Shown in pieces: positions 47,962 through 57,895 of a stretch of DNA of 64,000 nucleotides. Source of the DNA: Maribacter orientalis. GTDB taxonomy: Bacteria; Bacteroidota; Bacteroidia; Flavobacteriales; Flavobacteriaceae. The translations under genes were made by a program, and so were the position numbers. The notes under the pieces were generated by a model that was given only the letters and a program-made list of their open reading frames with translations, did no database searches and was not told the DNA's origin. Position 1 is the first letter of the stretch; each line of letters begins with the position of its first letter. The DNA lies in assembly GCF_900109345.1 (NCBI RefSeq), contig NZ_FNZN01000002.1:1-64000 (forward strand). The letters are read 5' to 3'.

Positions 47962-49266
47962 CTACTTCTTACGCATAAATACCGTAATCGGTACTCCTGT
48001 AAAATCGTATTCCTCTCTAATCTTATTCTCTAAATAACGCTTGTAAGGCTCCCTAACATATTGAGGAAGATTACAGAAAAACGCAAATTGAGGATATGGT
48101 GTAGGCAACTGAGTACAGAATTTTATCTTCACAAACTTACCTTTGTATGCTGGTGGTGGATAATGCTCTATAATTGGTAACATGGTTTCATTAAACTTAC
48201 GTGTAATGATTTTCTTGCTCCTATTATTATAGACCTCTACTGCTGTTTCAATGGCCTTAAAAATTCGTTGTTTTGTAAGCACTGAAACAAAAAGAATTGG
48301 AACATCTGTAAATGGCTCAATTGCTTTTTTGATTTTATCCGTGTAGTGTTTTATGGTATTGGTTTCTTTGTCTTCTACCAAATCCCACTTATTCACTAAA
48401 ATGACAATTCCTTTATGATTACGTTGGGCAAGCCAGAAAATATTCTCTACCTGGCCATCAAAACCCCTGGTAGCATCCAAAAGTAATATACAAACATCAC
48501 AATGTTCTATCGCTCGAACAGAACGCATTACCGAATAAAACTCTAAATCTTCCTTTACCTTAGATTTACGACGTATACCTGCCGTATCGACTAAATTAAA
48601 TTCAAACCCGTAACGATTGTATTTTGTATCGATACTATCTCTTGTAGTACCTGCTATATCTGTGACAATATATCTTTCTTCACCAATCAGTGCATTTATA
48701 AAAGATGATTTACCCGCATTAGGCCTACCAACTACTGCAAATCTTGGCAACTCACTTTTCTCCTCAACAACATCTGGCAATTCCTTAACTAGCGCATCCA
48801 ATAAATCACCAGTGCCACCACCATTAATACTTGATAATGTATAATATTCCCCTAATCCTAGTGAATAAAATTCAACAGCATCCTCTGCACGTTTTGCATT
48901 ATCTACTTTGTTTATTGCTAAGAAAACTGGTTTTTTAACTTTACGTAGTAATTTCGCAACATCTTCGTCCATGCCGGTTACACCGGTTTCAACATCTACC
49001 ATAAAAATAATGGCATCGGCTTCATCAATAGCCAACTCAACTTGCTTATCAATCTCCTTTTCAAAAACATCATCACTACCGATAACATAACCCCCAGTAT
49101 CAATAACCGAAAACTCTTTGCCGTTCCAATCACTTTTACCATAATGACGGTCACGTGTTACACCACTAACGGCATCAACAATAGCTTCGCGTCTCTGAAT
49201 CAATCGATTAAATAAAGTAGATTTACCTACATTAGGTCTTCCTACAATGGCAACAATAGCACTCAT
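47962..49266 (-). CDS. der: Ribosome-assembly GTPase Der (EngA)
   Basis: 434 residues. Two GTPase domains in tandem: P-loops GRPNVGKST (about 8-16) and GRPNAGKSS (about 180-188), each with DTAG/DTGG, and NKVD/NKWD specificity motifs. The C-terminal KH-like domain is about 350-434. Acts in 50S subunit maturation. It lies 51 bp after the neuD-like pseudogene on the same strand. Confidence 0.97.
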   Translation of the reverse strand: MSAIVAIVGRPNVGKSTLFNRLIQRREAIVDAVSGVTRDRHYGKSDWNGKEFSVIDTGGYVIGSDDVFEKEIDKQVELAIDEADAIIFMVDVETGVTGMDEDVAKLLRKVKKPVFLAINKVDNAKRAEDAVEFYSLGLGEYYTLSSINGGGTGDLLDALVKELPDVVEEKSELPRFAVVGRPNAGKSSFINALIGEERYIVTDIAGTTRDSIDTKYNRYGFEFNLVDTAGIRRKSKVKEDLEFYSVMRSVRAIEHCDVCILLLDATRGFDGQVENIFWLAQRNHKGIVILVNKWDLVEDKETNTIKHYTDKIKKAIEPFTDVPILFVSVLTKQRIFKAIETAVEVYNNRSKKIITRKFNETMLPIIEHYPPPAYKGKFVKIKFCTQLPTPYPQFAFFCNLPQYVREPYKRYLENKIREEYDFTGVPITVFMRKK

Positions 49267-49317
49267 AGCTTAAATTTGGCGCAAAGGTAGTACTTAAAGT
49301 GGCAAATACAATAAAAC

Positions 49318-50048
49318 TTAAATAGAGAGATTAGACCTAAGCTCTTGAAGATTTCTTAAACTTGATAAGGATTGTTTTTTAGAGGTTGACAAATAAGGCT
49401 CTCCAATTATTCTTTTTCGGATTATTTTAGCAGGTGAACCGTAGGCCACTATATTATCGCCAAAGCTTTCTACTACCAAAGAACCGGCCCCAATAACTGA
49501 ATGTCTCCCTATTTCAATTCCATTAATAATATTAACTCCTAAACTAACAGCAGAAAATTGACCAAGATATAAGTTACCTCCACAACATACTGAAGGCGCA
49601 AGACTTGAATAAGATTCCATTAGTCCATCATGCCCTAGGGAAGAATTCGTATTTATTATACAGAAATCATGAATTGTACAATTGGCATTAACTATTGCTC
49701 CTGGCATAAAAACGTTACCACATCCCAAAAGCACATCTTTACCCAATATAGACTTCGGATGCACTGTATTTACAAAATTAAAATTGGGAACTATTTTTAA
49801 TATTCTATCAACAATTAGTTTTCTTATCCAATTGTCCCCGACCGCTACAATACCACCAACTATGTTAAACCTATTAATTAAATATGGAAGGTCAAACTCA
49901 CTACCAAGAACCTCATATCCATTAATTATTGAACCTTTTTTTTTGTATGAATCAACAAACCCAATAAGGTTATATTTACCTTCTTTTTCTAAACAATCCA
50001 GAACAACACTACCATGGCCAGAGGCTCCAAAATAATCACATTCTGCAT
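49318..50048 (-). pseudogene. NeuD-like sugar O-acyltransferase gene with a single-base frameshift
   Basis: The C-terminal 148 residues (from 49764) form a left-handed beta-helix acetyltransferase with hexapeptide repeats (NVFMPGAIVNANCTIHDFCI, SVIGAGSLVV). Upstream, the same frame continues as a typical NeuD N-terminal domain (GASGHGSVVLDCLEKEG) but has no start codon. The natural start ATG (50048, MQNVII) is in a neighbouring frame. One missing A/T in the four-base run at 50029-50032 separates MQNVII from the FGASGHG expected next. Restoring one base gives about 243 residues. Either a recent inactivating mutation or a sequencing error in a homopolymer. Confidence 0.8.
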
Positions 50049-50292
50049 TTCATCGGGTTTTTTGTGCACTTAATCGATGATTCAAATGTAAAACATTCTT
50101 TTCTATTCAAATAATTTAAATCTTGATTAAGGCAATTATTTTATTTTGAAGGTCAAAAAAAAATATACAAATCCATACTACCCAATTGATTATTGGAAAG
50201 AAAAAAAATAGCCTTAAGACCCTAAAAGCATAGTAATAAAGAGAATGTAAAAAAATCGTTCTGAAGTCTGAGCAATATTATGGACTATTGAA

Positions 50293-51177
50293 CTACTTAT
50301 TATACCCAAAACGTCTGAGTTGCCTAGAATCACTTCGCCAATTCTTATTCACCTTAACATACAGTTCAAGATGAACTTGTTTGCCAAAGAATTTTTCCAA
50401 ATCTTTTCTAGACTCAACACCAACCCGTTTTAATGCGGCACCTTTATGACCAATTATAATTCCTTTTTGGGAATCACGCTCAACCATAATTACAGAGCGC
50501 ATGCGAATAATATCCTCATCTTCAAAAAACTCCTCTGTTTCTATTTCTACTGCATATGGGATTTCTTTTTTGTAGTTTAAAAGGATTTTCTCACGAATGG
50601 TCTCATTAACGAAAAAACGCTCAGGCTTATCAGTTAACTGGTCTTTTGGGTAATACGCTGGCGAATTGGGCAACAATTCTATAATACGCTCAAATACACC
50701 TTTGACATTAAAATTAGATAATGCAGACAAAGGGTGTATTTCAACATTTGGTAACATTTCTTGCCAATATTGAACCTGCTCTTCTAACAACTCTTGAGTA
50801 GCAGTGTCTACTTTATTCAATAATAGCAAAACGGGAATTTTACTATTCTTTATTTTTTCAAAGAATGCCTCATCCTTCAGGGCCTTTTCCCCTATTTCAA
50901 CCATATACAGTAACACATCGGCATCTTCAAATGCAGACTTGACAAAATCCATCATACTACTCTGCAACTGGTATGCTGGTTTAATAATACCAGGAGTATC
51001 GGATAGAATCATTTGAAAATCATCCCCATTAACTATACCCAATATACGATGCCTAGTTGTTTGGGCCTTTGAAGTAATTATTGACAATTTCTCACCCACA
51101 AAGGCATTCATCAAAGTAGATTTACCAACATTAGGGTTTCCGATAATATTTACAAAGCCTGCCTTATGATCTGCCAT
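50293..51177 (-). CDS. era: Ribosome-maturation GTPase Era
   Basis: 294 residues. GTPase domain with GNPNVGKST (about 13-21), DTPG (about 59), NKVD (about 122), and a C-terminal KH domain with IIGHKGAALKRVG (about 240-252). Binds 16S rRNA 3' end during 30S assembly. Its start overlaps the symporter gene by 14 bp. Confidence 0.97.
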   Translation of the reverse strand: MADHKAGFVNIIGNPNVGKSTLMNAFVGEKLSIITSKAQTTRHRILGIVNGDDFQMILSDTPGIIKPAYQLQSSMMDFVKSAFEDADVLLYMVEIGEKALKDEAFFEKIKNSKIPVLLLLNKVDTATQELLEEQVQYWQEMLPNVEIHPLSALSNFNVKGVFERIIELLPNSPAYYPKDQLTDKPERFFVNETIREKILLNYKKEIPYAVEIETEEFFEDEDIIRMRSVIMVERDSQKGIIIGHKGAALKRVGVESRKDLEKFFGKQVHLELYVKVNKNWRSDSRQLRRFGYNK

Positions 51178-52528
51178 CCTTATATTTTATTATATATTTT
51201 TTCAATTCCACATTTACTTTTGGAGCCAACAAAAGTACGGCAATCATATTCGGTATCACCATTAGCGCATAAGACAAATCAATTAAATTTTTCACTAACT
51301 CTAAAGAGGCAACTGCAGCAAAGACAATCATAATTACAAAATACCAATTGTAAAACTTTCCAATTTTAGCATTGGTTAAAAATGAAAGTGATTTAACACC
51401 ATAATATGAATACGTAAACAAGGTAGATAGCGCAAAGGCAGTAACAATCACCATTAATAGTATATCTCCCCATCCAAACAATGTCGTTTCAAATGCCGAC
51501 AAGGTCATAACTATACCACTAGAATCTTCTAGGTACGCCCCGCTTAATATAATTACGATTGCAGTGAAAGTACACACCAATATAGTATCTATAAATGGAC
51601 CTAGCATGGCAACCAACCCTTCTCGAATAGGTTCGTCATTTTTAGACTGGCCATGATACATAGGTGCACTACCTAAACCTGCTTCGTTAGAAAACATCGC
51701 TCTACGAACTCCGATGATAACAAGACCCCAAAAACCACCAGTTGCTAATGATTTAAAATTCCAAGCCTCGGTAATTATCATTTTTAAAGAAGGAAGAATT
51801 TGTTCTGAATTCAAGGCCATGACCACTATTACCGCCACCAAGTATACCGCTACCATAAAAGGCACAATAGCTGAGGCCACTTTAGCTATTTTGGTTAACC
51901 CCCCAAAAATCACGAAAGATGTTATGATAGCCAAAATAACACCTATTGTCCATTTCCAATTCTCATCGCCCATATCAAATAAGGTTGTCGAAGGCTCCAC
52001 TACACTCATAAACGTTTCAGTAAATTGATTCGCAGTAAAAACCCCTAAAAAACCAAATATGCCACATACTGCGAAAAAAGTTGCCAACGGACGGGCCCTT
52101 TCACCTAAACCTTTAGTAATATAATACATTGGTCCGCCTTGCATTTTACCATCAGAATCTGTGCCCCGATACATAATTGCCAAAGTACAGGAATAGAACT
52201 TTATACACATACCTATTAATGCTGTCATCCAAATCCAGAACACTACACCCGGACCACCATCATGTATAGCAATGGCAACCCCTGAAATATTTCCCAGACC
52301 CACAGTTGCCGCAACTGCGGCCGACAATGCCTGAAAAGAACTCACATCTCCTTTTGAGTTTTTATTGTCATATTTACCAGCAGTAATAGCAATAGCATGT
52401 CCAAAAAAGCGATATGGCATTAACTTGGAATAAAAAACGAGGAAGAGTCCGCCGCCTATTAACAAAAGAAACATAGGCCATTCTGTATACGGTAGCGCGT
52501 TTGCAATAAAATCATTGATTGTGTCCAT
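51164..52528 (-). CDS. AGCS-family amino acid (alanine/glycine):Na+ symporter
   Basis: 454 residues with about 11 membrane helices. Family signatures: AVAATVGLGNISGVA (about 72-86), GGPGVVFWIWMTALIGM (about 90-106), MQGGPMYYI (about 130), and FSNEAGLGSAPMYHG. Likely imports alanine or glycine. It lies upstream of era on the same strand, overlapping by 14 bp. Confidence 0.9.
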   Translation of the reverse strand: MDTINDFIANALPYTEWPMFLLLIGGGLFLVFYSKLMPYRFFGHAIAITAGKYDNKNSKGDVSSFQALSAAVAATVGLGNISGVAIAIHDGGPGVVFWIWMTALIGMCIKFYSCTLAIMYRGTDSDGKMQGGPMYYITKGLGERARPLATFFAVCGIFGFLGVFTANQFTETFMSVVEPSTTLFDMGDENWKWTIGVILAIITSFVIFGGLTKIAKVASAIVPFMVAVYLVAVIVVMALNSEQILPSLKMIITEAWNFKSLATGGFWGLVIIGVRRAMFSNEAGLGSAPMYHGQSKNDEPIREGLVAMLGPFIDTILVCTFTAIVIILSGAYLEDSSGIVMTLSAFETTLFGWGDILLMVIVTAFALSTLFTYSYYGVKSLSFLTNAKIGKFYNWYFVIMIVFAAVASLELVKNLIDLSYALMVIPNMIAVLLLAPKVNVELKKYIIKYKDGRS

Positions 52529-52606
52529 AAAATAGTAAAAATCCGAAGTTATGGATTTTAAGTTTTTTAAAAGATACTGGTCCTAAAAAGATTCTTTAAA
52601 TAAGTT

Positions 52607-52637
52607 TTGAATATAGAGAAAATGTATTGTATCTTTG
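52607..52637 (+). promoter_or_regulatory. Promoter of the initiator tRNA gene
   Basis: TTG (52607-52609), 20-bp spacer, TATCTTTG (52630-52637), 79 bp upstream of the tRNA. Fits the Bacteroidota consensus. Confidence 0.7.
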
Positions 52638-52716
52638 TCGCCCGTTACAAATAGTAGCGCTCATCTTGTCAGCGTAATGAACTGAAGTTGTAAAACAGGA
52701 AAGATGAAACCCATAT

Positions 52717-52790
<74 letters not shown>

Positions 52791-52812
52791 TAAGTTTAAA
52801 GTATTCAAGAAC

Positions 52813-52843
52813 AACGGTTTAGTTTTCGCTAAACCGTTTTTTT
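52813..52843 (+). terminator. Intrinsic terminator after the tRNA
   Basis: AACGGTTTAG (52813-52822) and CTAAACCGTT (52829-52838), followed by a T-run up to the ATG of the integrase remnant. Confidence 0.88.
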
Positions 52844-53488
52844 ATGCCTAGTTTTAACGAGTTACTTACCTTTGAATACGAAAGTGCATACGATTTGTCT
52901 GTAAAGAGAAGCTTTTCCATCCCTAAAATATATTCCGCGAATGGCGATTTGAAAAAACGCTGGTATATGTATTTTTCTTTCGCGACCCCAAAAACGAAAA
53001 ATTAGAACGGCAGACTCCGTTCTATGGAAACGCCAATAAATATAAGACCAAGGAAGATAGAATGTCCGTACTGGTTACCTATAGAAATGTTTTATTAAGA
53101 CTTCTAAAACAAGGTTGTAATCCTTATTCCGATAACTTAGAGTTACACCAAAGTTTACTCACTAAAAACAATATAGCTGTTACTTCAGTTTCGCCCGATA
53201 AGGATTACAAAAAATCCGACCCTACACCGGATAAAACAATAATGACCGTTCAAGAAGGGTTTGATTTTGAAATAAAGCTCAAAGAAAAGATAGTAAACCA
53301 AACAACCAAAAGGGGGTTATGAAAATAAACTAAAGATTTTTTTAGAGTGGCTTTCAGTTAATCACCCAGAAATAAAGTTCATCTCCGAACTTAAAAAGAA
53401 ACTTATTGTAGAATTCTTAAATGATGTTTTGAACAGGAATAGTGCACGAACAAGAAATAATTACAAAACCGACTTAAGACGTGTATAA
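52844..53488 (+). pseudogene. Tyrosine-type site-specific integrase, N-terminal remnant
   Basis: ATG at 52844 (MPSFNELLTFEYESAYDLSV). A one-base loss near 52981 shifts the frame (YMYFSF then RDPKNEKLERQTPFYG). An extra G in the run at about 53315 shifts it again (TTKRG then YENKLKIFLEW). The last frame carries the SAM-like core-binding domain (ARTRNNYKTDLRRV) and ends at TAA (53486-53488). That TAA belongs to the palindromic repeat starting at 53481. The whole catalytic domain with R..HxxR..Y is gone. Intact relatives are about 400 residues. It is a fossil of an integrase that probably inserted at the tRNA-fMet gene. Confidence 0.82.
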
Positions 53489-53648
53489 AACATAGCTAAT
53501 AATTCATAAACTCTAAGATTCGTGAGTATTTGTAAAGTCCGCCAAATTTTTAATTTCGCTATATTTAGAAAAGAAAATTAAACATAAAAATTAGGATTGT
53601 GCTATATCTGAAAAGTTATCGCTTATTTTCATGTACGAGACGTTGTGC
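53481..53648 (+). repeat. Cassette-boundary palindromic repeat, copy A
   Basis: Left arm starts GTGTATAAAACATAGC and the right end reads GCTTATTTTCATGTAC then GACGTTGTGC, so the ends pair imperfectly. It contains the inner GCCAAATTTTTAATTTCGC hairpin. The left 71 bp match copy D with a single difference. The right half is about 11 bp shorter than in D. It lies directly after the integrase remnant and 17 bp before the next gene. Confidence 0.82.
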
Positions 53649-53665
53649 TTTATGATGAATAACCA

Positions 53666-54430
53666 ATGATAAAATTATTTAGAACAATTAGACAAAACTT
53701 GCTTTCAGAAGGAAAAACTGGTAAGTATCTCAAATATGCCATTGGCGAAATTATACTGGTGGTCATTGGTATTTTAATTGCGCTACAAATTAACGATTGG
53801 AATGAAAACAGGATTAACCGAAAACAAGAACATCAAATACTGTTGCAACTGAAAAGTGAATACACCGAGAACTTAAACGAACTTGACAATAAAATTACGA
53901 TGCGAAATAACACGATTGACGCTTCGTATAGAATATTTTCGGTTAAAGAAGGACTGAATGAAAACGTTCCTGTTGACAGTATTGCATTAGATTTAATAAC
54001 TATAAATAGCACACCAACTTTTGATCCCGTTACTGGAACAACAAATGAAGTATTATCATCGGGTAAATTGTATCTATTAACCAATGATATGCTCAAAACC
54101 TTGCTGACCAATTGGTCCGGACAAGTAAATAGGCTTACGGAATACGAGCAAGATTTACGCAACTATAGCATTAATCATTTTTATCCGTACCTAACAAAAA
54201 ACCATAACATTAAATTATTGTTTAACGGATTGTGGTGGATAGATAAATTCAATTTCAAAAATAAAGACAAACGTATTGCGGTCACTAAAATAATTGAAGA
54301 TGATGACATTGACGATTATATTTTGACCATAACGGAACAATGTGGCATTACTAATAATGAGGCAGTACATGTTAGAAACAATATAGAATCCATTTTGCAA
54401 TTGATAAACGCTGACCTTGATAAAAAATAA
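53666..54430 (+). CDS. DUF6090 membrane protein (cassette gene 1)
   Basis: 254 residues. N-terminal cytoplasmic motif FRTIRQNLLSEGKTGKYLKYAIGEIILVVIGILIALQINDWNE (residues 5-47 region) is the hallmark of DUF6090: a Lys/Arg-rich start and one membrane helix (about 27-41). The rest is a helical periplasmic domain of unknown function. It begins 17 bp after repeat A and ends 7 bp before repeat B, with no visible promoter of its own, like a gene cassette. Confidence 0.85.
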   Translation: MIKLFRTIRQNLLSEGKTGKYLKYAIGEIILVVIGILIALQINDWNENRINRKQEHQILLQLKSEYTENLNELDNKITMRNNTIDASYRIFSVKEGLNENVPVDSIALDLITINSTPTFDPVTGTTNEVLSSGKLYLLTNDMLKTLLTNWSGQVNRLTEYEQDLRNYSINHFYPYLTKNHNIKLLFNGLWWIDKFNFKNKDKRIAVTKIIEDDDIDDYILTITEQCGITNNEAVHVRNNIESILQLINADLDKK

Positions 54431-54437
54431 CGAAAGT

Positions 54438-54642
54438 ACAACACCATGTATAAAACATAGCTAGTAGGTGCTAAATTAAAAGGTTTGTGTTTATTTGCGA
54501 AGACCGCCAGATTCTTAAATTTGGCTTTTAAAATTGATAAAGTAAAAACAAAATATAATCCCGAAGCGTCGGGACGGCTATGTGTTAATCCAAAAAATTA
54601 GTGCCTTTTTACACGCTACGTTTTATGCTCAAACCGTTATAC
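54438..54642 (+). repeat. Cassette-boundary palindromic repeat, copy B
   Basis: Left end ACAACACCATGTATAAAACATAGC is mirrored by right end GCTACGTTTTATGC, then CAAACCGTTATAC: (C/T)AAC, about 7 bp, TATAAAACATAGC pairs with GCTACGTTTTATG, about 7 bp, GTTA. The inner hairpin is GCCAGATTCTTAAATTTGGC. Also contains the extra hairpin CCCGAAGCGTCGGG (54561-54574). It starts 7 bp after the DUF6090 stop and ends 13 bp before the next ATG. Confidence 0.88.
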
Positions 54643-54655
54643 TCAATTGAAAAAA

Positions 54656-56182
54656 ATGAAAATGAAAATATTCTTCTTTACCATAATTGGGTTATTGTTC
54701 TCTTCCAATTCAATCTCCCAACAAATACAATTAGATTCACTTGATTTACAAATTCATAAACTCATAAATGACTTTGATATACCCGGTCTTTCTATTGGTA
54801 TTGTTCGGAATGATTCTATAATATTTTCCAAAGGTTATGGAAACTTGGAAATTCATAAAGAAAGAAAAGTTGATGAAAATACAATTTTTGGAATCGGCTC
54901 AATCTCCAAGTCATTTACTGCTTTAACATTGGGAATATTAGTAGATGAAGAAAAAATAGATTGGGATGATAAAGTTAAAGCATATCTACCTTACTTTGAA
55001 TTGTACGCTCCCTATGTAACGGATAATTTTACAATTAGAGATTTACTCACCCATAGAAGTGGTCTTAAAGATGTTAGTGGAGGAACACTATGGTACCACT
55101 CGGATTATTCAAGAGAAGAAATAATAAAGCGTCTTAAATATTTGGAACCAGCATCGGGCTTTCGAGAAAAACCAGCATACCAAAATGTGATGTATGTAGT
55201 TGCTTCTGAAATAGTAGAAAAAGTTTCTGGAATGTCGTGGGATGATTTCCTTAAAACAAAGGTGTTTGATAAACTGAAAATGAATAATAGCACACCTCTT
55301 TCAACTGAAAGAGAATCTAATAGAAACCTAGCCCAACCACATATTTGGAATGAAGATTATGAAAAAGTTGCAATAAAACAGGAAAAGGGAGATAATCTTG
55401 CTCCAGGTGGCTTTATATACTCTTCGTCAAACGAAATGTCAAATTATATGAGACTCTTGCTGAATAATGGAACATTTGATAATGATACTATTGTTAGTCC
55501 GCAAATAATTAATGAAATTTTCAAACCTCAAATTATATATCCTATAGGTGGTGCTCCATTTTACAATGAATTCACATCTTACGGATTTGGTTGGTGGCTA
55601 ACCCCAAAAAAAGGACATAAGATAATTGAACATAGTGGAGGTATTGATGGTATGTCTGCTAATCTTGTTATGATAAAAGATATGAACCTAGGGTTTGTAA
55701 TACTTACCAACGAAGCGGAAGAGCCCGCAACTTTTTTATTGACAGCTAAAATATTGGAAGAGCTATTTGATGATGAGTCGTTTGATATATATTCCAGAGT
55801 AATGGATTATAGAAACCAGAATTTAAAAAAGAAAAAAGAATCACCTGTTCAGATTTTTAAAACCCCTAAAACAAAACCTTCATTAAAAATTCAAAATTAC
55901 GCTGGAAAATACATCGACAAAATGTATGGAGACATTTTAATAAATTATACCGAGAGTGGTGGATTAGAAATTTCATTTTCTCATTCACAAGTATTTAAAG
56001 GAAAATTAGAACATTGGCATTTTGATACGTTTAAAATAGATTGGAATGACATACGAGTTCCTGATGGCTTTTTAACTTTCAACTTTAATTCAAAAAGAGA
56101 AATATTAGGGTTCTCCGTCGATCAAGAAAATCTACTTGATGTTGATTTCGGAGAACTGAACATTCTGAAAAATAAAAACTGA
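54656..56182 (+). CDS. Serine hydrolase (class C beta-lactamase/DD-peptidase fold) (cassette gene 2)
   Basis: 508 residues from the ATG at 54656; the in-frame TTG at 54647 is less likely. Signal peptide about 1-23 (SNSISQQ). Catalytic signature residues: SISKS (SxxK, about 85), YQNV (YxN, about 181), and HSGG (HxG, about 330). The C-terminal beta-domain (about 415-508) is a DUF3471-like extension. Possibly an esterase or peptidase rather than a beta-lactamase. It lies between repeats B and C, ends 2 bp before C, and carries no flanking promoter. Confidence 0.88.
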   Translation: MKMKIFFFTIIGLLFSSNSISQQIQLDSLDLQIHKLINDFDIPGLSIGIVRNDSIIFSKGYGNLEIHKERKVDENTIFGIGSISKSFTALTLGILVDEEKIDWDDKVKAYLPYFELYAPYVTDNFTIRDLLTHRSGLKDVSGGTLWYHSDYSREEIIKRLKYLEPASGFREKPAYQNVMYVVASEIVEKVSGMSWDDFLKTKVFDKLKMNNSTPLSTERESNRNLAQPHIWNEDYEKVAIKQEKGDNLAPGGFIYSSSNEMSNYMRLLLNNGTFDNDTIVSPQIINEIFKPQIIYPIGGAPFYNEFTSYGFGWWLTPKKGHKIIEHSGGIDGMSANLVMIKDMNLGFVILTNEAEEPATFLLTAKILEELFDDESFDIYSRVMDYRNQNLKKKKESPVQIFKTPKTKPSLKIQNYAGKYIDKMYGDILINYTESGGLEISFSHSQVFKGKLEHWHFDTFKIDWNDIRVPDGFLTFNFNSKREILGFSVDQENLLDVDFGELNILKNKN

Positions 56183-56184
56183 GT

Positions 56185-56378
56185 TTAACCATGCTTATAT
56201 CAAATAGGACATAAAGTAATAAATTTAGAGGCTTGTCTATATTTGCTAATCCTGCCAAATCTTTTGGATTTGGCTTTTAAATTGAAAAAGATAAAAACGA
56301 AACAAAAAGCTTTGGCTACGAGCGTAGACGAAAATGAAAGGTTTCCTTGCCTGCCCTACTCGCCATAGGCACAATTAG
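56185..56378 (+). repeat. Cassette-boundary palindromic repeat, copy C (diverged)
   Basis: Ends TTAACCATGCTTATATC...TAGG (56185-56208) and CCTACTCGCCATAGGCACAATTAG (56355-56378) are reverse-complement partners in which most differences are transitions, which keep G-T pairing. The inner hairpin is GCCAAATC-TTTTG-GATTTGGC, with a compensating change relative to the other copies. It starts 2 bp after the serine hydrolase stop and ends 13 bp before the permease ATG. Confidence 0.7.
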
Positions 56379-56391
56379 CCCAAAAAACTGA

Positions 56392-57687
56392 ATGGAGGAT
56401 AATAAAGAAAATTTAAAAAGAGTAGTTGGAATTTTTGGATTCAGTACTAACATCATTAATATGGTGGTTGGTTCCGGAATATTCGTACTACCAGCAATTG
56501 TTGCTGCTGGACTTGGCACTTCGAGCATTTTTGCATATTTACTATGTGGATTTCTTGTGGCACTTGTTATGCTTTGTTTCGCAGAAGCTGGAAGTAGAGT
56601 AACAGATTCTGGAGGTGCTTATATCTACATTAAAACAGCTTTTGGTCCATATTTTGGTTTTCTCACTTCTATACTTTTTGTTTTGGCAACTATTTCGGCT
56701 GATGCTGCTGTAGCCAATGCTATCGTCGATATAATTGGCTCTATAATTCCAGAATTCAAAATAACATATATCAAAATACTTATATTCCTTATCCTTTTTG
56801 CAGGTTTTGGGTTTGTCAATATAAAGGGAGTTAAAAACGGAGTTAAGGTTGTTAAATTCGTAACTGTTGCAAAATTAATTCCATTACTGTTGCTAGTTTT
56901 ATTTTCTTGGGGCGATGTCTCCCTTGATAACCTTTCAATCGGAACTGTATCACCTTTCAATGATATAGCAAAAATGTCTTTAATTCTATTTTTCGCATTT
57001 CAAGGAGCTGAATCTGGATTTTCTATTAGTGGCGAGGTCAAAAACCCCAAAAGGAATATTCCTAAAGGAATTTTCTTAAGTATTATTATCATACTAATTA
57101 TTTATATCCTTATACAAGTTGTATCACAAGGAGTACTTGGGGATTCATTGGTTACTTTTAAGGAAAATCCTTTAGGTGCTGTTGCAAATCAAATCTTTGG
57201 GCCTATTGGATTCACCGCAATGACATTAGCAGCAGCTGTTTCTATGCTAGGCTACTTAAGTAGTTCAATATTGAGTATGCCAAGGATACTGTTTCGTGCA
57301 TCAAAAGACAATGTTCTACCTATTAAATCTCTGACTAAAATTCATTCAAAATTTAGCACACCATACATCTCTATAATTTCTTATGCATCTGCTGGATTCT
57401 TATTTGCCTCCATTGGTGGTTTTGAACAGTTAGCAATTATTTCGAGCGCGACTGTTTTATTAATCTATCTAGGAGTGTCATTGTCTGTAGTTAAATTGAG
57501 AAAACTAAATATTGGCTCTGGAAATGAATTTAGAATTCCAGGTGGTTATTTAATTCCAGTTTTGTCCAGTTTGACTATTCTTTATTTATTATCTAACCTT
57601 GCTCGAAATGAATTTATAATTATTTTAATAGCTATAATTATTTTGACCTTTGTTTATTTTTTAAAAACTAAACCGAATAAAAAATAA
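56392..57687 (+). CDS. APC-family amino acid permease (cassette gene 3)
   Basis: 431 residues, about 12 membrane helices. The N-terminal motif GFSTNIINMVVGSGIFVLPAIV (about 16-37) with the substrate-binding GSGIF turn, and a SGGAYIYIKTAFGP segment, are typical of amino acid-polyamine-organocation permeases. The substrate is unknown. The gene sits between repeats C and D (13 bp after C, 2 bp before D), which makes it the third single-gene cassette. Confidence 0.88.
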   Translation: MEDNKENLKRVVGIFGFSTNIINMVVGSGIFVLPAIVAAGLGTSSIFAYLLCGFLVALVMLCFAEAGSRVTDSGGAYIYIKTAFGPYFGFLTSILFVLATISADAAVANAIVDIIGSIIPEFKITYIKILIFLILFAGFGFVNIKGVKNGVKVVKFVTVAKLIPLLLLVLFSWGDVSLDNLSIGTVSPFNDIAKMSLILFFAFQGAESGFSISGEVKNPKRNIPKGIFLSIIIILIIYILIQVVSQGVLGDSLVTFKENPLGAVANQIFGPIGFTAMTLAAAVSMLGYLSSSILSMPRILFRASKDNVLPIKSLTKIHSKFSTPYISIISYASAGFLFASIGGFEQLAIISSATVLLIYLGVSLSVVKLRKLNIGSGNEFRIPGGYLIPVLSSLTILYLLSNLARNEFIIILIAIIILTFVYFLKTKPNKK

Positions 57688-57689
57688 CT

Positions 57690-57895
57690 GTGCCTAACAA
57701 AGAACTGAGGTATAAAACATAGCTAATAATTCATAAACTCTAAGATTCGTGAGTATTTGTAAAGTCTGCCAAATTTTTAAATTTAGCTTTTAAATAAAAA
57801 TGTGAAAACAAAGCATAAAAATTCGGCTCTGTGTTAATCCGAAAAGTTAGCGTCTTTTTACACGCTAAGTTTCATACACAATACCGTTATATGCA
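57690..57895 (+). repeat. Cassette-boundary palindromic repeat, copy D
   Basis: Left end GTGCCTAACAAAGAACTGAG then GTATAAAACATAGC; right end GCTAAGTTTCATACAC then ACCGTTATATGC. The left GCCTAAC resembles an integron R'' box (RYYYAAC); the right GTTATAT only partly resembles the R' box (GTTRRRY). 71 bp from 57710 match copy A with one mismatch. Starts 2 bp after the permease stop. Confidence 0.88.

Noticed and set aside
54561..54574. CCCGAAGCGTCGGG hairpin in repeat B as a terminator
   Set aside because: No T-run follows, and the motif resembles short hairpins common in flavobacterial intergenic DNA; treated as part of the repeat.
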